Assembly (NCBI RefSeq): GCF_006542685.1
Contig: NZ_AP019736.1
Coordinates: 62,001-126,000 of the forward strand
Length of the DNA stretch: 64,000 bases
DNA from: Alistipes dispar
GTDB taxonomy: Bacteria; Bacteroidota; Bacteroidia; Bacteroidales; Rikenellaceae
Direction: 5' to 3'
A model generated the notes under the pieces. The model was given only the letters and a program-made list of their open reading frames with translations, did no database searches and was not told the origin of the DNA. The position numbers and the translations under genes are program-made. Positions 43,507 through 53,140 of this stretch are shown here, one piece after another (the first letter of the stretch is position 1; each line of letters begins with the position of its first letter).

Positions 43507-44858
43507 TGGCACTCGGTAATGTATTTATCAAGGATGTGGACGGCAATATTCCTTACGATACCGGCTCGTCGGGCGAGAAGGTGACGGGACTGCTGTTCGA
43601 CGTGTCCCTCCAGCCGACGCTTTTCACGGAGGGGTATGGTAAAACCAATGAGACCAGGCTCAAGCCTGGCGATGTCTGCTACATCACCTCGTTCAAGTCC
43701 GCCGTGAACGACTTCGGTATCATCGAACGTGTGGAGGCAACCGACGAGGAGGAGATGAATGTCAATTTCCTGCACGGCATCCCGGCATACCATATCCGTG
43801 AATTTTTCCGCATGTCCGGCAATCCGGGCGGTTCAGGAAAACTCTACGTGATGTTCGCGGACTGTTCGGCGAACTGGGATGCGCTGGAAATCATGCAGCG
43901 TGCTGCCGGGGGTATGATCAACCAGATAGGCATATGGACGGAACAGCCGCTGTGGAAAGCGAACGGCGCATCGGAACAATACAACCTCAATCTGGTAAAG
44001 GGGCTCAACGACGTGGCCGTGGGGCTTGCGGAGCAGAACCAGCCGCTCTCGCTCATCCTTTCCGCCAATCCTTCCAATACGGGGGCGGATACGACTGAGG
44101 GGCGTCAGATTGACCTGAATAAAATACCTTCATGCATCTGTGAATCAAGCCGTATCAGCTGTATATTCGGCCAGGCGCATCACGAAAAGATCTCCACGAT
44201 GCAGATGTGCAACAGGAACCATACGCCCGTGGGATTTTTGGGAGCGGTTATGGGAGCCATAGCAAAGGCCAACGTGCACGAATCCATCGCATGGGTCAAG
44301 CAGTTCAATCTCTTCGCGGACGATTTCCAGGAAATAGAGTTGGGGTTCGGGGACATCAACCTCGACGAGGCAGAGGAGAACTTCCTCAGCCTGAACCGGT
44401 ACGAGTCACTCTCCCCGTCACTGCTGGACGAACTCGACGATAAGGGGTATATTTTTCCCATCAAGTATGCCGGCCGCGAGAACGGGATCTACATCTCGAA
44501 AGACCAGACATGCTCACATGGGGATTTCCGTACCATTGCCCGGAACCGCACCATCAACAAGAGCCGCCGTGCCGTGCGTGCAGCCCTGCTGCCGTATGTG
44601 AACTCACCGCTGATGGTCAATCCTTCAACCGGGTTCCTCGCCCCGTCGAAGATTACAGCTTTCAAGACACTCATCGGGGATATACTGGCCAAGATGCAGG
44701 CGGCGCAGGAAATTTCAGGATACGCCGTCACTATCGACCCGAACCAGAACGTGTTGGTGGACGACACGCTGCGCATCTCCTATGTCCTTGTCCCGGTGGG
44801 CGTGGCCGTGAAGATTTATGTAGAGGAAGGACTGTCATTAACCGCAAATAAGACATAG
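43506..44858 (+). CDS. Contractile tail sheath protein (DUF2586-like), 450 aa
   Basis: Length and position directly before the tail tube fit a sheath. Sequence marks are 'GLNDVAVGLAEQNQPLSLILSANPS' and the C-terminal 'RISYVLVPVGVAVKIYVEEGLSL', typical of Bacteroidetes Mu-like sheath proteins. It indicates a myovirus. Confidence 0.83.
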   Translation: MALGNVFIKDVDGNIPYDTGSSGEKVTGLLFDVSLQPTLFTEGYGKTNETRLKPGDVCYITSFKSAVNDFGIIERVEATDEEEMNVNFLHGIPAYHIREFFRMSGNPGGSGKLYVMFADCSANWDALEIMQRAAGGMINQIGIWTEQPLWKANGASEQYNLNLVKGLNDVAVGLAEQNQPLSLILSANPSNTGADTTEGRQIDLNKIPSCICESSRISCIFGQAHHEKISTMQMCNRNHTPVGFLGAVMGAIAKANVHESIAWVKQFNLFADDFQEIELGFGDINLDEAEENFLSLNRYESLSPSLLDELDDKGYIFPIKYAGRENGIYISKDQTCSHGDFRTIARNRTINKSRRAVRAALLPYVNSPLMVNPSTGFLAPSKITAFKTLIGDILAKMQAAQEISGYAVTIDPNQNVLVDDTLRISYVLVPVGVAVKIYVEEGLSLTANKT

Positions 44859-44861
44859 CAT

Positions 44862-45317
44862 ATGGCAATAATCAACAATGTAGCATACTCGTGGTCGATG
44901 ATAACCCTGTCATCGACCGCCCTGGGAATCGATGAAGGTTCCACGACCCTTGAAGGCGTGTCGGCCATCAAATGGTCGAAGAAGCGCAAGGTCGAAAGTA
45001 ACTACGGCATGGGAGGACGGCCGGTGTCGAGGGGGTTCGGGAACATTACCTATACGGCGAGCATCACGATGGACTATGCCACGCAACAGCTGTTGCGTTC
45101 GGTGTACGGCTCGCTGCTCGAAATCGGCGAGTTCGACCTGATTATCAGCTTTGCCAACCCGATGGCCGGCGAGGACTGGACAACGACGACCGTAACGCTC
45201 AAAGGTTGCATCTTCACGGAGGATTGTCTCGAGTCACAGCAGGATGATACCAATATCACCCATGAATTCGATCTCAACCCGTTCGATATCCAAATCGGCT
45301 CGGGTGATACAATCTAA
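44862..45317 (+). CDS. Tail tube protein, 151 aa
   Basis: A small beta-rich protein (MAIINNVAYSWSMITLSSTALGID..., ending NPFDIQIGSGDTI) located 3 nt after the sheath, the usual tube position. Tube hexamers stack inside the sheath and form the DNA channel. Confidence 0.82.
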   Translation: MAIINNVAYSWSMITLSSTALGIDEGSTTLEGVSAIKWSKKRKVESNYGMGGRPVSRGFGNITYTASITMDYATQQLLRSVYGSLLEIGEFDLIISFANPMAGEDWTTTTVTLKGCIFTEDCLESQQDDTNITHEFDLNPFDIQIGSGDTI

Positions 45318-45323
45318 GCTGTC

Positions 45324-45815
45324 ATGGATGTAACTTTCGAGGGGAAATCTTCTACCGGAAAGAACGAATGGCTCACGCCTCCCTGCCTGCTTCGGAGGCT
45401 GGGGCCGTTCGATTTGGATCCGTGTTCGCCCGTAAACCGCCCATGGGATACGGCGCGACATCACTATACCATTGAGGATGACGGCCTGCAACAACCCTGG
45501 TTCGGACGTGTGTTCTGCAATCCTCCCTATGACACTGCACTGATTGTCCGGTTTATCCGCAGGTGTGTCGAACACAGGAATGCCGTCGCGCTCACTTTTG
45601 CCCGCACGGACACGCGCCTGTTCCACGAACTGATATTCCCAAACGCCGATTCAATACTCTTTATCAAGGGACGGCTCAGTTTTTACCATGTTACGGGGGA
45701 ACAGGGTGGTACGGCCGGAGCGCCGTCATGCCTGATCGCCTTCAACAAAGAAAATACCGCGGTTCTGGAAACATGCGGTATCGACGGGAAGTTGGTGAAG
45801 CCACGACTTCAATAG
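45324..45815 (+). CDS. Phage-type DNA N6-adenine methyltransferase, 163 aa
   Basis: The motif order is that of the Dam-like phage family: 'WLTPPCLLRRLGPFDLDPCS' (residues 15-34), catalytic NPPY at about residues 71-74, and 'ALTFARTDTRLFHELIF'. It probably methylates phage DNA against host restriction. It lies in the tail operon after the tube gene, followed by a terminator at 45842. Confidence 0.88.
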   Translation: MDVTFEGKSSTGKNEWLTPPCLLRRLGPFDLDPCSPVNRPWDTARHHYTIEDDGLQQPWFGRVFCNPPYDTALIVRFIRRCVEHRNAVALTFARTDTRLFHELIFPNADSILFIKGRLSFYHVTGEQGGTAGAPSCLIAFNKENTAVLETCGIDGKLVKPRLQ

Positions 45816-45841
45816 TCAACCATAAATTTGTTACATAATAA

Positions 45842-45882
45842 CCCGTCTGTTTGCCGGATATTGACCTTGGCTGACAGACGGG
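45842..45882. terminator. Bidirectional hairpin between dam and the phosphoesterase gene
   Basis: Perfect 9-bp stem 45842-45850 with 45874-45882 (CCCGTCTGT with ACAGACGGG) between converging genes. Its CGTCTGT core matches the terminators around the RloAB cassette. Confidence 0.6.
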
Positions 45883-45899
45883 ATTTATGTATGGCAGAC

Positions 45900-46664
45900 T
45901 TAAATCGAAATATGCGCTTCCTTATCGAATGACGTATGCTCGTTACTGAACACATAGCCCAACTGGTTGCATATGCACCGGGTGTTTCCGATGACCTTAT
46001 TGATATTGCGGTGCGAGTGGCCATATATCCAGTATTCAATCGGGCTGTCTGCAATGAAACCGCCAAGCTCCACGGTAAATGCCCCATTGAGCGGACTGCC
46101 CTTGAACTCCGGCGCCATCAGTTCGAATGACGGTACATGATGAGTGGCGACAATGAGATGTCTGGCAGTACTTTGTTTTACGCTCTGTTCCAGAAAACGG
46201 AAACAGCGCGAATGTTCGTCATTGAACCTTGTCCAGTCCAGCGGTTCGCTGCCGTAACGCATCCTGCGGAAATCTGTGATGGCTGCCTCAGTTTCATAGG
46301 CATCCTGCAACAGGATATGTGACCACAGTGTGGTAGCGATCAATTCTATATCGTTACCCAATGGGATAACGGCATTATAGTGGCAGGTGATGTTTTCCCT
46401 GATTTTGAGCGACCAGCCGTTATACAGCTTGTCTATGTCGAACATCTTGTAAAACTCGTGGTTTCCGGGAACCACGATGACCCGGCTGTAATTTCCGGAA
46501 GCCCAGTCCCAGAACGGATGTCTGGAGTAGTTCTCATCTCCGATATATCCTATATCTCCGGCAAGGACAAGCACTTCTCCGGCAACAGCCAGCGGGTTGT
46601 GCTTCAAAAAACTGCTGTTCTCCCGAAACTCGAGATGCAGGTCGGATGCGTATTGGATTCTCAT
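45900..46664 (-). CDS. Calcineurin-like metallophosphoesterase, 254 aa
   Basis: All five metal-binding motifs are present: 'SDLHLE' (residues 6-11), 'LAGDIG' (34-39), 'PGNHEF', 'ATHHVP' and 'GHSHRN'. The enzyme probably hydrolyses phosphoesters (cyclic nucleotides, nucleic acid or phosphoprotein). It is the third gene of an antisense cargo operon; the ATGA overlap with the nucleotidyltransferase gene suggests the two act on one pathway, for example removing what the transferase adds. Confidence 0.87.
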   Translation of the reverse strand: MRIQYASDLHLEFRENSSFLKHNPLAVAGEVLVLAGDIGYIGDENYSRHPFWDWASGNYSRVIVVPGNHEFYKMFDIDKLYNGWSLKIRENITCHYNAVIPLGNDIELIATTLWSHILLQDAYETEAAITDFRRMRYGSEPLDWTRFNDEHSRCFRFLEQSVKQSTARHLIVATHHVPSFELMAPEFKGSPLNGAFTVELGGFIADSPIEYWIYGHSHRNINKVIGNTRCICNQLGYVFSNEHTSFDKEAHISI

Positions 46665-47443
46665 TGTTGTGTTATGAAATTGGCTTCAAGTTGTTCCAAT
46701 AACTGTTCTCCGGAAATGCTTTTAAGTCCTGCCGATTTGAAAAAATCAGAGTTTGGCACTTCTTCTTTGACAGCCAGGCAAAACCTGTCAACATCTTGTT
46801 TAAGCGAATCAGGAACTTCGTAGGTGTCGGCAGGAGCAAGCATGGCAACCAGCCGGAATACATCTTTCTTGTGCTTGACGATATGTTTGCTGTCCACTTG
46901 TTCTCCATTGCTTTTCCGCTCGGTCATTTCTAAATAGGCCCTGCATTTCAGACAGATAAGACTTTCAATGTTCGCAATATGTACGCCCTCCTCCAACGTG
47001 CTGTGTTCAATGGTATAATTATAATAGTCATCATCCATCAAAATGGCTGACAGACTTGACAGGTCATCATCAACCGGAATGGGGGTAATGTGGGCATCGT
47101 CCGGGAATTTGACAACCCCGATATTTCGTGAAAAGAGTTCTATCTGATACGGGAAATCCGGATTTCCCGGTTCCTTGAACCTGTAATATTCATGCCTGCA
47201 TTCCCCGTTCCCGGTTCCCTTATTCCTTTGTCTGTACCCTGCGGTTTTTACAAACTCCCAGAATTTTGCAGCAAAATCCGAAGACAGCGCCTCCACAATC
47301 AGTATAATGTCTATGTCCTTGGTCGCCCTTGGAGTTTGTGCATATATTTCTTCATGCATTTCACAGGCAGTACCACCTATGATGACATAGTTTCCTTCAT
47401 ATCCGGTGAAAAACTCCCTGAATTTATCAATTCCTCTTACCAT
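46661..47443 (-). CDS. AbiEii-like nucleotidyltransferase, 260 aa
   Basis: It has the nucleotidyltransferase core: 'VIIGGTACEMHE' (Gly-Gly at 23-24) followed by 'RATKDIDIIL' with two Asp. The remainder is alpha/beta with an acidic C-terminal helix. Such proteins are toxins of type IV toxin-antitoxin and abortive-infection systems (AbiEii). It overlaps the upstream wHTH gene (47437) and is AT-rich compared with the phage genes, a sign of separate acquisition. Confidence 0.82.
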   Translation of the reverse strand: MVRGIDKFREFFTGYEGNYVIIGGTACEMHEEIYAQTPRATKDIDIILIVEALSSDFAAKFWEFVKTAGYRQRNKGTGNGECRHEYYRFKEPGNPDFPYQIELFSRNIGVVKFPDDAHITPIPVDDDLSSLSAILMDDDYYNYTIEHSTLEEGVHIANIESLICLKCRAYLEMTERKSNGEQVDSKHIVKHKKDVFRLVAMLAPADTYEVPDSLKQDVDRFCLAVKEEVPNSDFFKSAGLKSISGEQLLEQLEANFITQQ

Positions 47444-48414
47444 ATCATATTATTTATCATAGTTTCCAATTCTATTTGAATGCGTTCATCATCCATATCC
47501 TTCATGGCCAGAAATAAAGACAATTTGTCTACAATGCCGTTTTTTGAGAAAAAACATGGATTGTAACGCCATATCTCTATGCGGGTCTCGCCATATTCCT
47601 TGTCTGTCCGGATTTGCAACCGTCGAGCTTCTTCTTTTGCAATGGCATAAGTGTCATTTTTTTCCTTGTTCAGCATTGAATATTCCGACAAGGCATTTAC
47701 TCCACTAATACAAAATACTTCATCAGGCAGACTATCGGTATATACAATCCGCTCGATGGGGTTCGCCAGGAACGGCAACATCCTGTCCCATAATTCACGC
47801 TTTTTGAACTGAAATATCATACTCTTTGTCTTGCCGCCGGATAAAGCGATAACTTCTTTATCTTTCAGCCATCTGACCGCCCGGTTTACATTGGCATACG
47901 ACACGTTGAAAAGATCTGCAATATCATAAGTTCCTTTCCCTTCGAGAGACTTTACTTCAAGATGATAAAGGATTATGCATTGGGCAATTGCAGGAATCTG
48001 CGTTTCTTCACCTCCCCCGATATTATTTTTATGCGGTTTCAAATCTATCAACAAATCCGGTATGAACATTTGCTTTTGCGGTATGATGAAATTTACACGA
48101 TGTCTGACAAGACGCCGTACATTATAGGCCGCCACTGTACGCAATACAAATATTACCGGGCATTGGGCTTTTCGCTCAACCAGTTCTTTTTGTTTCCGCA
48201 TCTGCCCCGGAGTATATGCAGAACTGTCTGCACTATACAGAAGAACTACGTCATGCCCCAACAAGTTAGCCGTACAAAATGTATAACCGGCAGTAATATT
48301 GGCTGGGAATGTATGCAAGACATCCTTTTCGACCGGCCTGATGTCCGCCCTCAAATCAAGCAATTCAGCGATGTACCGGCTTGTCACATCTATAAAATCA
48401 TCTATTTTGCACAT
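47437..48414 (-). CDS. Winged-helix regulator/antitoxin of the nucleotidyltransferase operon, 325 aa
   Basis: The start is ATG 48414 (a further ATG at 48420 is possible). The centre 'GKGTYDIADLFNVSYANVNRAVRWLKDKEVIALSG' is a clear winged helix. The N-terminal 160 residues are alpha/beta, the C-terminal part unknown. Gene order (DNA-binding protein first, then nucleotidyltransferase) matches AbiEi-AbiEii, suggesting an antitoxin that autoregulates the promoter. Confidence 0.76.
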   Translation of the reverse strand: MCKIDDFIDVTSRYIAELLDLRADIRPVEKDVLHTFPANITAGYTFCTANLLGHDVVLLYSADSSAYTPGQMRKQKELVERKAQCPVIFVLRTVAAYNVRRLVRHRVNFIIPQKQMFIPDLLIDLKPHKNNIGGGEETQIPAIAQCIILYHLEVKSLEGKGTYDIADLFNVSYANVNRAVRWLKDKEVIALSGGKTKSMIFQFKKRELWDRMLPFLANPIERIVYTDSLPDEVFCISGVNALSEYSMLNKEKNDTYAIAKEEARRLQIRTDKEYGETRIEIWRYNPCFFSKNGIVDKLSLFLAMKDMDDERIQIELETMINNMIW

Positions 48415-48437
48415 AATCATTTATGTTTGAGAATATG

Positions 48438-48468
48438 CAAAATTAACGATTATATACTATATATCAAA
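48438..48468 (-). promoter_or_regulatory. Bacteroidetes promoter of the antisense cargo operon
   Basis: On the minus strand, TTTG (48468-48465), exactly 19 nt, then TAATTTTG (48445-48438): a complete -33/-7 pair. The start codon of the wHTH gene follows within 25-35 nt. Confidence 0.78.
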
Positions 48469-48638
48469 GAAATATATGAAATATATTCAGCGAAATTTCC
48501 TTTAAAGACTGATCTGGGAATATCAGGAGCAAAGAAGTTTTTTGTATAACATATGGATTACAAGTGAATAAGAACCGTGTCTTCAACCTTTCCACGATTC
48601 TTTGTCCTACTCTTTCGGTGAATCAAAACAAATTCGAT

Positions 48639-48995
48639 ATGGACGAAAAAATGCTTTCATTGGAACAGGAGATCAAGATCAAGGAAAAAGCCCTCAAACT
48701 GAAAGAGGAGAAGAAACTCCGCAAGATTTGTCCGATGGTCGTTTTCGGAGACACCGCAAACGGCGAGAAAGAGATTTATGTGGCCTACATGTCCGAACCG
48801 AGCTTTCCGCAGTTCAGCAAATTCATGGCCGCTTCCAAAAAGGACGAGGTAATCGCCATGCGCACGTTGGCCCGCGACTGCTTCGTGGACGGAGATAAGG
48901 AACTCGTGGACGACGAGTCGCTCTTCCTGTTCGGTCTGATGGGACAGCTTTCCGAGCTGATCACCACCCGCCAGAGTGTCCTGGTAAACTTATAA
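48639..48995 (+). CDS. Tail assembly chaperone, 118 aa
   Basis: The ATG at 48639 (MDEKMLSLEQEIKIKE) is chosen; in-frame sequence upstream looks non-coding. The 'LSLEQEIKIKEKALKLKEEKKLRKI' helix is followed by a compact alpha/beta region. Position just before the tape measure gene is that of the tail chaperone. The following short gene is its likely second part. Confidence 0.75.
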   Translation: MDEKMLSLEQEIKIKEKALKLKEEKKLRKICPMVVFGDTANGEKEIYVAYMSEPSFPQFSKFMAASKKDEVIAMRTLARDCFVDGDKELVDDESLFLFGLMGQLSELITTRQSVLVNL

Positions 48996-49006
48996 GCCGG
49001 TGGGTA

Positions 49007-49192
49007 GTGACCGACGAGCAGCGCATCCGCCAGCGGATGATCTATGTCCGCCACTACTTTCCCGGCGTCAACCTCGACACGATTTCCGACGAGGAGTTCG
49101 CGATGCTTTCCGAAGAGGCGTTGTGGCTGCACGAGCAGATGCTCATCAGCCGTATGCCCGTTCCGATGTCATTGCCGGAGAGGACTCCTTGA
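49007..49192 (+). CDS. Second tail chaperone protein, 61 aa
   Basis: GTG start at 49007. 'IRQRMIYVRHYFPGVNLDTISDEEFAMLSEEALWLHEQM' is a typical small helical C-part of tail chaperones. Its frame is -1 relative to the chaperone and is open through the end of that gene, so a frameshifted fusion is possible, but I see no convincing slippery heptamer. Confidence 0.68.
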   Translation: MTDEQRIRQRMIYVRHYFPGVNLDTISDEEFAMLSEEALWLHEQMLISRMPVPMSLPERTP

Positions 49193-49285
49193 CCTGCCGC
49201 CGTAAGCTTCCGGTTTGCGGCGGCCTTCGTTTCATAATCTCCGCCCTTGCGGAAAGACTATTCTTTTAACGCAGTACCCATTACC

Positions 49286-52200
49286 ATGGCTCAGGAACAG
49301 AACTATCAGGTCAACTACTCCATCAACGTGGATGCCTCTCAGGGCACCAAGCAGGTTATCGCCTTCGGTGAGGCGGTAGGCAAGCTGGTACAGGCGAAAG
49401 CGTCCCTGACTCCGGCCGTCACGAACATCAAGAATATGATGGACGAGATAGACCGCGTGTTCCGCACCAAGAACGGCAAGAAACGTAATTTCGATTACCG
49501 CCTGACCATCGATACGAAAAAAAGCGAAGAGAAGCTGGAACGTATCAAGGGGTTACTCACGGATATTTCCACGCTTTCCAAAGGCATCAGCCTGACCATC
49601 AATGCCGGTCAGGCTTTGGACAGCAAGAAAATCAAGGCCAACGCCAAAAGCCTTTACGAGAAAAAGGCTGCCGAGATGCGCAAAGCGGAGATCGAAAAGA
49701 ATGCCGCCTCGTCCGTTGGCACGATGGCAGACGCGCAGAAACGCATTACCAAAGCCATCGGGAAAATCAACTCCGCCCTGGTTTCCATGGAACGTGACCG
49801 GGAACTGCAAATCAAGACCGGGACGGCGGAAAACAGGTTGCAGCAGATACTTTCCCTATTGGGTCGTATCAAAAGTGCTTCTGTCATTTCTTTCAACATG
49901 CAGGGAGGCATACCATCCGAAGGACTCACACCTTCCGTTCCGGTGCCATATGCTCCGCAGGCCTTCGTAATGCCCGAAAAGGCCCGGCAAAAACTGATGG
50001 AACGGCTTTATGCAGGACAGCAGCTGCATCGCCAGAAACTGGTCCACGCGGAGGAGCTCTTTACCGCAGACCAGCGCCGTAAGGCGGCTCTGGCAGAAAC
50101 CGCCGCGGCGGAAAAGCGGCGTGCCGATGAAGCGCGGGCTAAAGAACGGGAGTGCAAGAATGCCGCCCGTGCTGCGGAGAAAATACGCCGGCAGGCAGAA
50201 CAGGCACGCCGTAAGGCAGAAACGGAACGTATAAAGGCCGAGCAGGCTGCAAGACGGCAGGAACAGCGCAATGCGATGCAGTCCGTCAGGCTCATGCAGC
50301 GGGAACATACTGCAGCCGGTACGCTCTACCGCAGTAAACGCCGTGCCGCCATCAACCGTATCCAGTATTCGAAAGCGCCGTCACTCAGGAACCTCCCGTT
50401 CGCTTCGATGCTCAATGCCTATATGGGTTACAGCCTGATCCGTTCGGAACTGACGAAGGCCATCGACTATTCCAACATCATGGAATCGGCACATTCCATC
50501 CTCCGTGTGGCGGACAGCGACCTCAAGACATTCGAGACCCGTTTTGACAGTATGGCCCGTCATGTCCGTAAAATCGGCATCGACACGAAATACACAGCCG
50601 TGGAGATTGCCGGTGCCGTCAAATACCTGTCGATGGCGGGCATGAATATCGAGACAATCAACAAGTCCATCCGCCCGATCACGAACCTGGCACTTATCGG
50701 TGACAACGACGTGTCGTATATCGCCGACCTGGCCACGAACATCATGGCCGGTTATGATATCCATAACGACAGCATGGACAGCGTGGCGGACATTATCTCC
50801 TCCACCATTTCCCGCTCGAATGTGAATATCGTGGAGATGGCGGAGTCATACAAGATGGCTGCCGGTTACCTGCGTATGGCGGGCGTGGACTTCACGGAAA
50901 GCAGTGCCGCCATCGGTCTTTTGGGCAATATGGGTCTGAAGGGAACGCTGGCGGGAACCTCGTTGCGTGCTCTTTCCACACGTTTTGCCAAACCTACCAA
51001 GGAGGCACAGGAAGTTCTGGACCGCCTGGGCATCCGGTTCACGGAAATGCGCGACATCGAGGGGGTGCAGGTCGAGAAACTCCGTCCTATAGCGGACATT
51101 TTCGAGGAATTGAACAAGAAGGGCGCGTCGATGGCGGATGTCCAGGCAATCTTCGGGAAAATTGGCGGTAACGCGGCGATGATGTTCCTGAAGAACTACG
51201 ACAAACTACGAGAACTGACTTCATATAACCGGGGGTCCCAGGGCGTTTCCTCAGAACTGGCATTGGTAAAGCAGAATACGACCAAGGGATTGTGGGCGCA
51301 GGTGACCTCCCAGCTGACCGAAGGGTTCATGCAGGCATACGAGGTGTTGGAACCCTCTATCCGCACTGTGCTCCGCACTTTTCTGGCAAAGTTCAAGGCT
51401 CCGGAATTTACCCGTGGCCTGGTGTCCATCGGGAATGCCTTGTTGGACATCTTCACCGTGATCGGCAATATCGGCGCATGGGTGACCCGCAATTTCCATT
51501 GGATAGACCCGCTTGTCTTTACAGGCGTTGTCGCGACCCGGCTGTTCAAGGTGGCGGGAGCCCTGACGAATATCGGCATCGCCATGGGGTTTATCGGCAA
51601 ACAGTCTGCGGCCACGACATCAATCAGTGCCGTGCAGGGGCTGCTGGGGGCGGGTGGTATCGGTAAGGTTTCGTTTGCCCAGAAGCGGGCCATCGTGTCG
51701 GCCATGCAGTCCGCAGGCGTGGCGGGACGGGGAGCGATGAACCGCGCCTTGATGGCCGGGGGCGGTGTCATCGGAGCCAAAGGAGTCCTGCAGTCGCTGT
51801 TTGCCACACAGGTGGCTACCGGCAGCGGACTGACCGGTGCTGCCGCCTCGTTGAGTGCCATCAGTACAGGCGCGGTTGCCGCCACGGCAGGTATAGCCGC
51901 ATTGGTCGGGACTTTGGGATGGGTGGCTTACAAGACCTGGAAGATAAAGGAGGCGAAGGATGCCGTACTGGAAGAGATCGAATCGAACCGCAAGTACCGT
52001 TATCCGTCCATAGAGGCACTTTACTCCTCCCTGAGCGAGACCTATAACATGGCTGTCAAGACAAAGCGTGCCGTGGACGAGGTCGTTGCCGGCAAAAGTA
52101 TCGAAGAGGCTTCGGGACATAAAATCGGAGCCTTCACATCCAACTGGTGGGCCGGGTTCTTGGGGGAATTTGCCATCGCTTCATCTGAGGGGATGGTATC

Positions 52201-53128
52201 GCGAGACCATGTGTATAACATGGACAAAGCCCGTCAGGATGACATAAGGGATGCGCTTGTCACCCTTGCCAAACGCGACAGCCAGACACGTATCGATGCC
52301 GCGTACGCCGAGTTCGGGAAGATGGGTACGGTATTGGAAGTGGACGCTTTCCTCAAGACGGTAAAGGAGCGTTTCGGGCAACAGGAGAAGGATCTCGACA
52401 AGTCTTTGTGGCGTATGCAGGATGGCAAGGCCGTCTATGTGAATGATATCGGGGACAGGTCGGAAGCGGTTGCCGCCCGCACATACGACTATGCCCGGTA
52501 CATGAACACGCAGACCGTTCCGGAGATTGTGCGTGCCGCCACCGCTTATCGGAATGCCATATCGAGTGCCGCCAATGCGCATGAGCTGATGCGTAAGGGA
52601 GGGTTCGACTTTGACCAGTTCAGGGCCTGGGGATTCGAGCAGGACGAAAACGGGCTATGGAAACAGCGGGCACTGGGGCAGAACGCCACCGATGCGCAGC
52701 GTATAGACAACATCGCGCATCGCAAGCTGGCACATACGACACTCGTGAAGTTCTTTTCATCGCTCCGGCAGACTTTCGGAGGTTCGGCGGAGGCAGCCGA
52801 GAACATCCTCCGCGTGGCGGGCTTCACTCCCGACCAGTACGGCAACGAACCGGATTCCAACGATACACGTCCGTTTGCTGCCAACCCGATTACCAACACG
52901 CATCTGGATGACGGAGGGGCCGGCGGCAACTATTCCGGCACGGGGCGGTTGTCCTCGGCGGCACCTAAACAGGTCATCGTGAACATAGAGAGCCTGCTCA
53001 GTGTCAGGACCATCGACCTGATGAAGTCGAAGGAGGGGCAGACGGAAGAGATACAGAACCTGAAAGAACAACTGGCACAGGCGCTCATCGATGTCGTGCA
53101 TGACTTCGATGCCTCCTGGAACGCATAA
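49286..53128 (+). CDS. Phage tail tape measure protein, 1,280 aa
   Basis: The ATG at 49286 (MAQEQNYQVNYSINV) is chosen over an upstream TTG. Long coiled-coil N-terminal third (E/K/A/R-rich, residues 230-345), then the TP901-type core 'GVDFTESSAAIGLLGNMGLKGTLAGTSLRAL', then hydrophobic segments (around residues 780-900) that could insert into the membrane during DNA ejection. It sets tail length; by the usual 1.5 Angstrom per residue this is a long tail. Confidence 0.93.
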   Translation: MAQEQNYQVNYSINVDASQGTKQVIAFGEAVGKLVQAKASLTPAVTNIKNMMDEIDRVFRTKNGKKRNFDYRLTIDTKKSEEKLERIKGLLTDISTLSKGISLTINAGQALDSKKIKANAKSLYEKKAAEMRKAEIEKNAASSVGTMADAQKRITKAIGKINSALVSMERDRELQIKTGTAENRLQQILSLLGRIKSASVISFNMQGGIPSEGLTPSVPVPYAPQAFVMPEKARQKLMERLYAGQQLHRQKLVHAEELFTADQRRKAALAETAAAEKRRADEARAKERECKNAARAAEKIRRQAEQARRKAETERIKAEQAARRQEQRNAMQSVRLMQREHTAAGTLYRSKRRAAINRIQYSKAPSLRNLPFASMLNAYMGYSLIRSELTKAIDYSNIMESAHSILRVADSDLKTFETRFDSMARHVRKIGIDTKYTAVEIAGAVKYLSMAGMNIETINKSIRPITNLALIGDNDVSYIADLATNIMAGYDIHNDSMDSVADIISSTISRSNVNIVEMAESYKMAAGYLRMAGVDFTESSAAIGLLGNMGLKGTLAGTSLRALSTRFAKPTKEAQEVLDRLGIRFTEMRDIEGVQVEKLRPIADIFEELNKKGASMADVQAIFGKIGGNAAMMFLKNYDKLRELTSYNRGSQGVSSELALVKQNTTKGLWAQVTSQLTEGFMQAYEVLEPSIRTVLRTFLAKFKAPEFTRGLVSIGNALLDIFTVIGNIGAWVTRNFHWIDPLVFTGVVATRLFKVAGALTNIGIAMGFIGKQSAATTSISAVQGLLGAGGIGKVSFAQKRAIVSAMQSAGVAGRGAMNRALMAGGGVIGAKGVLQSLFATQVATGSGLTGAAASLSAISTGAVAATAGIAALVGTLGWVAYKTWKIKEAKDAVLEEIESNRKYRYPSIEALYSSLSETYNMAVKTKRAVDEVVAGKSIEEASGHKIGAFTSNWWAGFLGEFAIASSEGMVSRDHVYNMDKARQDDIRDALVTLAKRDSQTRIDAAYAEFGKMGTVLEVDAFLKTVKERFGQQEKDLDKSLWRMQDGKAVYVNDIGDRSEAVAARTYDYARYMNTQTVPEIVRAATAYRNAISSAANAHELMRKGGFDFDQFRAWGFEQDENGLWKQRALGQNATDAQRIDNIAHRKLAHTTLVKFFSSLRQTFGGSAEAAENILRVAGFTPDQYGNEPDSNDTRPFAANPITNTHLDDGGAGGNYSGTGRLSSAAPKQVIVNIESLLSVRTIDLMKSKEGQTEEIQNLKEQLAQALIDVVHDFDASWNA

Positions 53129-53140
53129 AATGAAAGGATT

